The translations under genes and the position numbers were made by a program. From Kitasatospora sp044457565 (lineage in GTDB: Bacteria > Actinomycetota > Actinomycetes > Streptomycetales > Streptomycetaceae), in the NCBI RefSeq assembly GCF_044457565.1, contig NZ_JBITGZ010000036.1, forward strand, positions 1-64,000: DNA of 64,000 bases, given 5' to 3'. Positions within the stretch are counted from its first letter, which is position 1, and each line of letters starts with the position of its first letter. Positions 8,613 through 16,259 of this stretch are shown here, piece after piece. The notes beneath the pieces are model-generated. The model ran no database searches, had not been told where the DNA came from, and saw nothing but the letters and a program-made list of their open reading frames with translations.

Positions 8613-9875
8613 ATGATCCCGACCCAGCCTGCCGCGGTACGGTTCCTCGCACGGACATCCGAGGCAGCAGTGGGGGGCGGGGCGGCGATGGGCGCGACAA
8701 CGGCAGAACGGCACGAGAGCAGACTGCTGTGGGCCAGCCGGCCCGCCTTGTGGACGCTGACCAGGATCACCATGGCACGGCCCTTCGGACCGATCAGGCG
8801 GTTGCCCAGGCTGGGCTGGGTGGCGAGCGAACCCACCCTGATCCGGGCCGTGCTCAACGACCACGAACATTTCACCCTGCTCGGCGAGGGCGGCGTGGGC
8901 CACCTGTGGGAGCAGATCCTCGGGCCGTACGTCACCCGGCTCTTTGACGGCGCCGGCCACGCGGACCTGCGCCGGCGCGCCCGGGACCTGTTCACCGAAG
9001 AGAACTCCGCCGCCCTGGTCGAACGGGCCGCCGGGCCGGTCTACGCCGACGTCACGGCGCGTCTCGCCGCTGGGAACCAGGTCGACGTGGCCGCAGCCGC
9101 CCGGCTCGTCGTCGGCCGCCTGATGGCCGACCTGCTCGGCCTTCAGCTCCCGCCGGACAGCCCCGACTCCACGTACTTGGAGACCTTCACCGCAGGCGAG
9201 CGGCTGGCCGCGCTGGCACTCGACACGGCCGCCTCGACCGAGCTGCCGCCGGAGCGGATCGAAGCGGCGAAGCAAATCGTCAAGTCACTGACCAGTGGTG
9301 TTCCGGCGGCGTACGCCAGTGCCGAACCTGACACCCTGCTCGGCCGCTGCCGCGAGGCCGGGATCACGCTGGAGGAGGCCAGCGGCCTCGCCTCGCTGCT
9401 GCTCGTCGCGGGCACCGAGACCGCCGCCAGCGCGATGGCCCGCACGGTCGCGCTGATCCACGACACCGGGCAACAGGAACCGCTGCTCGCCGACCACGGG
9501 CTGATCGGCGACGCGGTCCGCGAGGGACTCCGGGTGACCACGCCCGCGCCGGTGATCGGACGGCACGTCAGCGCGGACGTCACGTTGGCCGGCCGCCGAC
9601 TGCGCAGGGACGAGCGGATCCTCCTCGTCACCTACGCGGCCGACAACCTGGCCGGCGGATTCGACCTGGCACGCCCGTACGACCCGCGCTCGCGCCAGCT
9701 CTGGTTCGGCGCCGGCCGGCACCTGTGCCTTGGCGCGCCCGTCGCACGGGCCGAGATCGCCCGGATGGTCGCGGCGGTCTGCGCGGCGGGGCGCCCTTAC
9801 CGCATCGTCTCGCGCAGCTACGCCCAGAAGGTGATGATCCCTTCCTACGCCTCGCTCGTCGTCGAGCTCGACTGA
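8613..9875 (+). CDS. Cytochrome P450, divergent partner
   Basis: A P450 paralogous to the one at 5586-6761. Motifs: VAGTETAASAM (I helix), REGLR (ExxR), FGAGRHLCLG (heme loop). The first ATG gives 420 residues, but family similarity begins near HESRLLWASRP, so the ATG at 8688 (395 residues, preceded by a G-rich stretch) is more likely. It is divergent from the KAS III operon and probably shares its promoter region. Having two related P450s around one small cluster suggests two oxidation steps on the same product, or a pair of isoforms with different position specificity. Confidence 0.85.
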   Translation: MIPTQPAAVRFLARTSEAAVGGGAAMGATTAERHESRLLWASRPALWTLTRITMARPFGPIRRLPRLGWVASEPTLIRAVLNDHEHFTLLGEGGVGHLWEQILGPYVTRLFDGAGHADLRRRARDLFTEENSAALVERAAGPVYADVTARLAAGNQVDVAAAARLVVGRLMADLLGLQLPPDSPDSTYLETFTAGERLAALALDTAASTELPPERIEAAKQIVKSLTSGVPAAYASAEPDTLLGRCREAGITLEEASGLASLLLVAGTETAASAMARTVALIHDTGQQEPLLADHGLIGDAVREGLRVTTPAPVIGRHVSADVTLAGRRLRRDERILLVTYAADNLAGGFDLARPYDPRSRQLWFGAGRHLCLGAPVARAEIARMVAAVCAAGRPYRIVSRSYAQKVMIPSYASLVVELD

Positions 9876-9923
9876 TGGGGCATGAGCTGCCGTTTGAGGG
9901 TGTCCGGGGCGAGGTGGCGGACC

Positions 9924-10121
9924 TCACGGAGCTGGTCGTTCGACGGTCAGCCGTAGCCGTGCCGCGAGTGCCTCCAGCGGCTTCATCCCCGCCACCATCT
10001 GGAAGGAACCGGCGGCGAACTCCCACATGCTCTGCTGGAACGCAGGATCTCCCTTTCCGCCCTGGTATTCCGGAGCTGTCTCCCACTCCGGCTCAGGCCC
10101 TGGCGCCTCGATCTCCGCCAC
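9924..10121 (-). CDS. Small hypothetical acidic protein
   Basis: A 65-residue minus-strand reading from a GTG, with an acidic Pro/Glu/Gly-rich N-terminus and a hydrophobic-amphipathic block (MWEFAAGSFQMVAGM) leading into a helix ALAARLRLTVE. Codon third positions are G/C-biased and composition looks protein-like, but no family is recognised. It converges on the P450 stop at 9875. It could be a real small gene or the remnant of a longer one cut by the nearby IS3. Confidence 0.4.
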   Translation of the reverse strand: MAEIEAPGPEPEWETAPEYQGGKGDPAFQQSMWEFAAGSFQMVAGMKPLEALAARLRLTVERPAP

Positions 10122-10247
10122 GCCGACCTCCCCGCCCGAACACCGTCCCTACCGTTGGCGATCACGGCAGCTCACAGCCCAGCTCGGCCCTCACCCAATG
10201 AACGTATGCGGTCAGAGCCAGGCCGCGTCTGACAAATGATCATCTGG

Positions 10248-11249
10248 TCGGTTTGAACCGCACCGGTTCGAATGGAGACTCGATTCTCTGAGAGGATTGA
10301 GTCATGGCACGTCCCTCCCCTTACCCCGCTGAGCTGCGGCGTCGCGCGGTGCGCATGGTCGCTGAGGTCCGTCCGGACTACGACACCGAGTGGGCCGCGA
10401 TGAAGGCGGTCGCGTCGAAGCTCGGCGTCGGATCGGCCGAGACCGTGCGGCAGTGGGTTCGGCGGGACCAGGTTGATTCCGGGCAGCGACCCGGGACGAC
10501 GACGGAGGAGTGAGCTGAACCGGCAGGGCCACGAGGTGGCCCGTTGCACCGTGGAACGGCTGATGCGCGAGCTGGGCATCACCGGCGCGGTGCGGGGCAG
10601 GAAGGTCGTCACCACGATCCCGGATCCAGCCGCCGCGCGGGCGCCCGACCTGGTCGAGCGAGACTTTGTGGCCCCAGCGCCGAACCGGACCTGGGTCGCG
10701 GACTTCACCCACGTCGCGGCCTGGGCCGGCACTGTCTACGCCGCGTTCGTCGTGGACACCTTCTCCCGCCGCATCGTCGGCTGGTCCGCGGCCACCACGA
10801 AGCACACCGAACTCGTATTGGCCGCGCTGGAGATGGCGCTGTGGCAGTGCGGCCGCACCGGCACCCGGCCCCGGGCGGGCGAGTTGACGCACCATTCGGA
10901 CGCGGGGTCGCAATACACGTCATTTGTGCTCGCCGAGCACCTGGACCGAGCCGGCATCGCCGCATCCATCGGATCGGTCGGCGACGCGCTGGACAACGCA
11001 CTGATGGAATCGACGATTGGCCTCTACAAGACCGAGCTGATCAAGCCCCAGCGGCCCTGGCGAACGCTCTCCGAGGTCGAACTCGCCACCGCCGAGTGGG
11101 TGGACTGGTACAACCACCGCCGACTCCACGGTGAGATGGGCCACGCCCCGCCCGCCGAATACGAAGCGAACTACTACCTGACAGCCACGAAACCCCTGGT
11201 CACAGTCACAACGTAGAGTCTCCGACCAACCCGGTGCGGTTCAGACCGA
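10248..11249 (+). mobile_element. IS3-family element, internally deleted
   Basis: About 1.0 kb bounded by imperfect terminal inverted repeats of about 36 bp (10248-10284 and 11213-11249), sharing TGAACCGCACCGG and GGAGACTC. Inside are an ORFA start and the C-terminal two-thirds of ORFB. Related elements are about 1.2-1.3 kb, so roughly 300 bp is missing from the middle. No clear target duplication was found. The right end lies 17 bp from the stop of a secreted-protein gene. Confidence 0.8.
10304..11216 (+). pseudogene. IS3 transposase, ORFA/ORFB fused by internal deletion
   Basis: ORFA (10304-10513) has the IS3/IS911 helix-turn-helix (YPAELRRRAVRMVAEVRP, AETVRQWVRRDQVD) but stops at residue 69, before the leucine zipper. 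ORFB resumes near 10513 at ELNRQGHEVARCTVERLM and continues through the rve-type integrase core: WVADFTHVAAW (first Asp), HHSDAGSQYTS (second Asp), DNALMESTIGLYKTEL (Glu). The HTH and catalytic triad survive but the joining segment, the ORFB start and the normal frameshift window are gone, so active transposase is not expected. Confidence 0.8.
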
Positions 11250-11265
11250 CGTCGGAGCTACTCGT

Positions 11266-11751
11266 CTAAACGACGTTCAGCGTGAAGTACCTGACGGTGA
11301 GCGCGTCCGCCTGCGAGCCGGGGTGCAGGTCGATGCGCTCCACGAACGCGCCTCCGAAGTTGTACCGCTTGACGATGCGGCCGGAGGAGTCGGGGACACC
11401 GACGGTGATGCTCTTGAGGCGCCCCTCCCGCCCCGCGATCGCGTCGTCGATCCACCGGTCGACCGCGGCGCTGTGGAACGCGGCACGCACCAGCGTCACC
11501 CTGTGGTTCGCGACATCCAGTCCGCTGACCTCGTGGAGGAACTCGACCGAGGTTCCGTCCATCTGCAGGATGAAGATGTCCGTCGCGGAGAAGTCGCTCG
11601 GATTGATTCCGCCGCCCACGACCGGGCCCGCGGGCGCGGCTGCGGCAGGGACGGCGGCCGCCCCCACCACCGTCCCCGTCATGGCCAGGAGGACGGCGCC
11701 GATGACGCCCACCCCACGAACTGCCCAGCGTCCGCCGAGAAACCTGCTCAT
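11266..11751 (-). CDS. Secreted gp19/tail-tube-like protein
   Basis: A 161-residue protein with an N-terminal signal peptide (hydrophobic core GVGVIGAVLLAMTGTVVGA, then Ala-rich cleavage region). The mature part resembles phage tail-tube gp19-like proteins: FILQMDGTSVEFLHEVSGL, a VDRWIDDAIAGREG block, then VPDSSGRIVKRYNFGGAF and a C-terminal strand TVRYFTLNV. Family members normally are cytoplasmic tube subunits; here a single exported copy is present with no sheath, baseplate or ATPase genes. The ATG was chosen because AGGGGA precedes it. Its downstream end is almost touched by the IS3. Confidence 0.7.
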   Translation of the reverse strand: MSRFLGGRWAVRGVGVIGAVLLAMTGTVVGAAAVPAAAAPAGPVVGGGINPSDFSATDIFILQMDGTSVEFLHEVSGLDVANHRVTLVRAAFHSAAVDRWIDDAIAGREGRLKSITVGVPDSSGRIVKRYNFGGAFVERIDLHPGSQADALTVRYFTLNVV

Positions 11752-12558
11752 ACCGATCCCCTTCCGAAGAAGCATGTGTCATTGGCAGGTTCATGCCCAG
11801 AACGGTTGGGGTTGAAGAGCCGAATCCAGTCAACTCGACCCACAATCCTAGTCATTCGGCTGACCACGGGCCCGATTAGGGCAGGTTCCGTCCATCCGGT
11901 CGACACCGAGACCAGCCGGTGGCGCCGCATTGACGGCGTCGCGGCTTCGACCGCAATCGTGGCCGATGGGGTGTCAGTGGGCGTTAAGTCCGTTTCTGGT
12001 AGCGGCCCGTGTCGACGGAGGCGGCACGGGCCGCTTGTCCAGGCCGGGCGAGGCCTTCGCCACCCGGTCCGGCTGGTGGCGGCCGGCGGATTGGTCGCCG
12101 CCGTCCGGGTCTGGCGCAGCGAGCGAGGTGGTGGTCGTCGAGGTGGCCTCCCGTCAGCAGGAGGCCGGTGCGGGCACGGTGGCCGGCCCGGCACCCGGAC
12201 GCTCGCCTGCGGCCGGCACTGCACACCACCCCCTTGTCCGCGGTCTGACCACACCCCGTGTTCCCACCGGTGGTCCCGCCCGGTTCGCCCTTGTTACGGG
12301 ACCTCCGCCGGCAGCGGGGCCACGATCCTCCGTCATCGAAGTATCGCCGTGGATGATCCTCCGTACTCGCCCGTTCAGTACAGGAGTTGGCCACCGAGGA
12401 CAACAAAACCCCCGGCCCGTGCGGTGTCGGTGGCCGACGATAGATTCTTCCCGGGCCGGCAGACAGAAGACCGGCATCTCCGGATCGCCCACCCGCTGAT
12501 GGGAGAACCCTGCTTCGGGCCGGGGCGACCGGCGCGGCACACCCTATGCAGGAGACTC
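11752..12558. other. Intergenic stretch, no supported gene
   Basis: About 800 bp between divergently arranged secreted-protein genes. Open readings on both strands are Arg/Pro/Gly-rich and look like frame shadows. The first 100 bp next to 11751 and the last 50 bp before 12559 presumably hold promoters, but no consensus -10/-35 stood out. Confidence 0.4.
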
Positions 12559-13197
12559 ATGAGACCCCGTTTCTCGAGGACGCGTCGTGCGGCCTCCGCC
12601 CTCGTCATAGCGGCGGCCCTGGTTACGCTGGCCGCCACGCCGGCACAGGCAGCCCCGGCCGGCATCGCAAACCCCGATTTCGAGGCCGGGAATTCGAGCT
12701 GGAACCAGTTCTCGACCCCGTTCGGCGGCATCCCGCTGATCAACGCCTCCTCCGTATACCCCGCCCACTCGGGCTCCTGGAAGGCCGAGTTGGGCGGACG
12801 CGGCATCACCGGTGTGAACCGCATCTCGCAGCAGCTGACCGTCCCCGCATACCGCGTGCCGGTTCTCAGCTTCTGGCTGCGCATCGACCCACAGACCCCG
12901 GCGACCATGGGCTTCCGTGAGCTGGACGTCGAGGCGACCGCACCGGACGGCAAGTCGTACCTGCTGACCAGTCGCACCAACAAGGACTCGAGCGGCGCCT
13001 ACGAGAAGGTCACCCTGACCCTCCCCGACGCGTTCTACTCCTCGTCGGACCAGCAGGTGAACCTGTCGTTCCTCGCGGTCGAGGACAGCTCCAACAAGCT
13101 GCCCTTCCTGGTCGACGACGTGACGATGGACTTCCGTCTCAAGGTCTTCCGTCCCTGGATCCCGCCTGTGATCCTCCGCCCGGCGACCGGGCTCTGA
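12559..13197 (+). CDS. Secreted carbohydrate-binding-like protein
   Basis: A 212-residue exported protein. The ATG has a near-ideal ribosome site (CAGGAGACTC). The signal peptide has an Arg-rich n-region, a hydrophobic core (ALVIAAALVTLAA) and an AQA-type cleavage site. The mature part starts GIANPDFEAGNSSWNQF, the typical N..FE.G...W opening of CBM4/9-like jelly-roll domains, and ends with the strand FLVDDVTMDF before a short proline-rich tail. No catalytic domain is attached, so it probably binds a polysaccharide or matrix component outside the cell. Confidence 0.7.
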   Translation: MRPRFSRTRRAASALVIAAALVTLAATPAQAAPAGIANPDFEAGNSSWNQFSTPFGGIPLINASSVYPAHSGSWKAELGGRGITGVNRISQQLTVPAYRVPVLSFWLRIDPQTPATMGFRELDVEATAPDGKSYLLTSRTNKDSSGAYEKVTLTLPDAFYSSSDQQVNLSFLAVEDSSNKLPFLVDDVTMDFRLKVFRPWIPPVILRPATGL

Positions 13198-13980
13198 CCG
13201 TCCCGGGCTCCCGTCCGCCGAGGCCGCGTGAGCAGCCTGCCACGGCCGGCCACCCTGCGGCCGGGAGCCCGACACGACCCCAACCCCGACGCCCACACCG
13301 ACGACCCGGCCGGCGGCACCCGGGCCACCACGTTCCGCAGCCTCGCCGGCTCCCTCGCCGGCTCCCTCGTCGGCACCCCGACCAGCGCGCCGTCATGGCA
13401 GCCCACCTCACGGACCCCGACTTCGACGCCCGCCTCGCACCGCCGCCCTGGGCCGTCCGGGATGCGGACGCATCCACGGCACCCACCCCGAAGCCCAGTC
13501 ACTCCAGTCACTGACAACCATCCGACCTGCACAAACACCCGGTGGCCGAACACCCGGCAGGCGGATCCGGCAACGGGGCCGCGGCCGTTGCGCCACCCGC
13601 CCGGTGCGGAGTTGTGCCGCTCCAGGGACTCCACAACTCACCGATCCCTCACAGGCGCGTCCGGGAGCAGCGGCACCAGTTCCCCGGGCCTGTGGCATCG
13701 GATCTCGACCGTTTGCCGCTGAAGGTTGACAACCGGAGGATGTGACCCTGCGCTTCGAAGGTTGAGCGGGACGACCTGTAGCGTCCGTTGGACACGTAGA
13801 CGGCTTGCTCGGATGGTGCCCCGGGCCGGGCCGTCGGGGAACGAATGGTGTGCGGCCTGCGGAGCCTGGCAGGATCGGCAGATGCACCGCTTCCACTTTC
13901 GCGGCTCTCGGACCGGGACCTGGCTCCTGCTGCTGGTCTGCGGCGCCGTTTTCGGCTTCGTGCGGGACAACCGGCCGCAG
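13198..13980. other. Gene-poor stretch
   Basis: No convincing gene on either strand. It contains short in-phase repeats of the type CCTCGCCGGCTC around 13340-13370. Readings here are Pro/Thr/Arg-rich shadows of high GC content. Confidence 0.35.
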
Positions 13981-14370
13981 CTGCCGGCGGAAGGGCGTCT
14001 GAGCAGGATGGGCCTACGGACCGTCAGGATCTGGAGGTCTGTGAGTTCTGCGGTAGGCGGGAGCCCAGGACCGCGCACGGCAGGCGCCTCGAGTTTGCCC
14101 GAGGGCTGGTTGGCCGTGGAGATCGACCGCCGGGCCGCCGAGGTGCTCTGCCGTACGTACTGCTCCGAGGACCATCTGCGCCTGGATCTCGCAGGCCCGC
14201 TTCCCACTCCGGAACCCTTCCAGGAGGAGGAACCATGGGACGGGGCTCCTCGGACCGCCGGTGACCGTCTGGCCGGCCTCGCCTGGAGCGTGGGCTGTGG
14301 CTCGTGGGCGGGTTTCTGTTGCTCGGATGCGTGCTGGCGGTGCGGTTCCTGGCCGGACTGCTGTAGCGGA
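13980..14370 (+). pseudogene. Decayed small Cys-rich membrane protein
   Basis: Coherent protein pieces lie in alternating frames. One frame gives DLEVCEFCGRREPRTAHG (a CxxC knuckle) then a switch near 14095 continues with LPEGWLAVEIDRRAAEVL and CRTYCSEDHL (second CxxxC), and a second switch near 14270 gives a hydrophobic helix LWLVGGFLLLGCVLAV ending at 14370. Together this would be a zinc-ribbon protein with a C-terminal membrane anchor. Two frameshifts make it a probable pseudogene. Family not recognised. Confidence 0.4.
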
Positions 14371-14385
14371 CAGTCCCGCCTGTAG

Positions 14386-15258
14386 TCGCAGCGAATCATC
14401 GGCACCGCCCCTGTCCACATCCCCGCCCCGCCCGTCACCGGCCCGGCACCCGGCAGGCGGCGGCACGAAGCAACGCCCCGACGCGGCGGTCGGCCGCAGG
14501 GGCGGGGGCGGCGACGGCCGGGAACAGCGGGCGGTGCGGGCCCCGGCCCCCGGCGGGGAGAAGTGCGGGCGGGAGCAGCAGGCGGCCGCCACCGTCCGGG
14601 CCCGGCGACCAGCAGCAGGAACTCGCTCTCCCCCGGGCACGCGGGCACCCGGCGGGCCGGACGACCAGGCGTATCAGGACCGGCACCGCCACGGACCCGG
14701 CGCACTCTCCCGGCGGCATTCCCGCCGAATTCCGAACCGCTCTCTCCGGGCCTGTTCTCCCGGCAATTCACTACGAATTGTGCGACGGAATCCGGCAAGC
14801 GTCTCCGACGAACCGTCAATTCGAAGGCCACCCGGACGACCCTCGGCGTCCCCGGGGACCGCCCTACGCCCTCCTTCCCGCAGACGGCACCGCGAACACC
14901 CATAGCGACCGGACCCGGACCTGGAACGACGACCGTTCCCGTCCCCGTCCAGTCCCCCGCACCGCACACCTGCCGGCACCCGCCCGGCCGACACCGGGAC
15001 CAGGCCGCAGGCGGGAGCGCGCCGCCGGTGCACCGCCACGTTGGACCCATCCCTCGGGCGCGTGCCGGAGGACGCCGGCCCGTACCTCCCGGATTCTGCA
15101 CCGGCACTCCGGTCCTCGCCTCGGCAGCGCAGAGGACCACCGCGGTCCTCTGCTGCCGTCCGAAACGCCCAACCCCAAACGGCCCAGGACTCCTCCCCGG
15201 CACAGACCCAACGCTGTCCGCAGCCCGATGTCGGGTCCGCCGTGCCTCTGACGCCTCG
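14386..15258. other. Gene-poor stretch with one small palindrome
   Basis: No supported gene in about 870 bp. A local AT-richer patch holds a perfect inverted repeat CAATTC-N5-GAATTG (14764-14780), operator-like but with no gene start nearby. Confidence 0.35.
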
Positions 15259-15420
15259 CTACCACCGACGGTAGAGCGTCCGCAGCCACGGCTCGCGGAC
15301 TGCGGCCATCCGCTCCAGGGTGTTCGCGTACGCCTGCCACGACGGCTCGACCGGATACGCCGGCCGCGGCGGCAGCAGGTCGTCAGGCTCCCAGCCCTCC
15401 GGCAGGCCTCCGCGTGTTCA
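15259..15420 (-). pseudogene. Small hypothetical protein, N-terminal frame lost
   Basis: The minus frame LPEGWEPDDLLPPRPAYPV continues as a coherent helix NTLERMAAVREPWLRTLYRRW to a TAG at 15259. The natural GTG start, with a good ribosome site (GGAGGCG), overlaps the upstream stop but is in a different frame, so a single-base shift near 15405 would be needed. It is probably a recently broken second gene of a two-gene unit. Confidence 0.4.
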
Positions 15421-15642
15421 CCGCCTCCACCGTGCGCCGCCGGCGATCACCCGGGCCACCGGCCTGGCGCACTCCGCGCCTTGCCCGTTGCCGCCGCCCG
15501 CCGCGCGCATCCGCAGCCGGCTCCGGACAGCGTCGGCCACATACCCGGCGACCTGCCGGAGGATTCCCGGCTCCGGCACCTGCTCCTCGGAGACTGGCGC
15601 GGCGGTACGCACCGGGCTGATGCGGAGCACCAGCCGCAGCAC
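15418..15642 (-). CDS. Small hypothetical protein
   Basis: A 74-residue minus reading (RISPVRTAAPVSEEQVPEPG, then an amphipathic helix ILRQVAGYVADAVRSRL) with protein-like codon use, ending in a TGA that overlaps the GTG of the next small gene. No recognised family. It could be the C-terminal part of a longer gene, since no strong ribosome site was seen at its start. Confidence 0.35.
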   Translation of the reverse strand: MLRLVLRISPVRTAAPVSEEQVPEPGILRQVAGYVADAVRSRLRMRAAGGGNGQGAECARPVARVIAGGARWRR

Positions 15643-15675
15643 CTCGGGATCGCGCCCAGTTCCGGTCGGGCTACC

Positions 15676-15693
15676 TTGCTAGCATCCTAGCAA
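15676..15693. promoter_or_regulatory. Palindromic operator upstream of the RHH gene
   Basis: Perfect inverted repeat TTGCTAG-CATC-CTAGCAA, 17 bp before the GTG of the ribbon-helix-helix gene, with a second CTAG (in GAACTAGG) just downstream. Ribbon-helix-helix proteins usually bind such short palindromes and autoregulate; the match of position and protein type supports an operator overlapping the promoter. Confidence 0.55.
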
Positions 15694-15710
15694 CGAACTA
15701 GGCTGCACTC

Positions 15711-15890
15711 GTGGGCGATGAGGAAGTCAAGCAATTCAACGTGTACCTGCCGATCGGGCTGATCAAGCAGGTGAAGTACCGCGCCATCGAGTCGGGCATG
15801 TCGCTGTCGGCACTGGTCGCCGAGGCGCTGCGTGCCTACCTCGACGACGCCCATGGGCAAGAGCGCCAATCGACCGAGAAGGAGGCCTGA
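15711..15890 (+). CDS. Ribbon-helix-helix (Arc/CopG-type) DNA-binding protein
   Basis: A 59-residue protein from a GTG. The strand KQFNVYLPIGLIKQVKYRA and following helices GMSLSALVAEALRAYLDD fit the RHH fold (one beta-strand that inserts in the DNA major groove plus two helices). The C-terminal tail is polar and carries the ribosome site of the next gene (GAAGGAGG), which starts one base after the stop. Such proteins are repressors or antitoxins; no toxin is adjacent, so it probably regulates its own VOC/methyltransferase operon. Confidence 0.7.
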   Translation: MGDEEVKQFNVYLPIGLIKQVKYRAIESGMSLSALVAEALRAYLDDAHGQERQSTEKEA

Positions 15891-15891
15891 C

Positions 15892-16236
15892 ATGGCGACC
15901 GAGGGAATCGAGACCCTGTTCCTGGAGACCCACAACTGGGGCAAGGCGGCACGCTTCTTCCAGGCACTGGGTTACGAGCTGGAGTTCGAGACGGGCCACA
16001 GCTCCGGCCAACTCCGCAACGGCGACGGTCCCTGCGTCTTCATCGCGGAGGTCCCCGAGGACCGGGAGCCTCAGCTGCAGGTCGTGCTGAAGGTGCCGGA
16101 CGCGGACGCGTTCCGTGCCGATCCGGCCGTCGAGGTGGTCACGCCGTTCGAGGACACCCACTTCGGGACCAGGCTGATGACGGTCCGCGACCCCGACGGG
16201 CGACTGTGGAGCCTCCAGGCTCCGGTCAAGAACTGA
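15892..16236 (+). CDS. VOC/glyoxalase-superfamily protein
   Basis: A 114-residue single-module vicinal-oxygen-chelate protein: THNWGKAARFFQALGYELEF at the start of the first beta-alpha-beta unit and MTVRDPDGRLWSLQAP at the end, the standard closing motif. Family members are metal-dependent lyases, dioxygenases or drug-binding resistance proteins (bleomycin/fosfomycin type). It is the middle gene of an RHH-VOC-methyltransferase operon with tight spacing (1 nt upstream, 23 nt downstream). Confidence 0.75.
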   Translation: MATEGIETLFLETHNWGKAARFFQALGYELEFETGHSSGQLRNGDGPCVFIAEVPEDREPQLQVVLKVPDADAFRADPAVEVVTPFEDTHFGTRLMTVRDPDGRLWSLQAPVKN

Positions 16237-16259
16237 CGGCGACGAAGAGAGGGAACACC

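Noticed and set aside
12009..12260. Possible plus-strand gene in the 11.8-12.5 kb stretch
   Set aside because: The translation is almost entirely Arg/Pro/Ala/Gly with no ribosome site or recognisable pattern.
15711..15890. RHH protein as an antitoxin with the following gene as toxin
   Set aside because: The next gene is a VOC protein, not a toxin family; regulation of a metabolic operon fits better.
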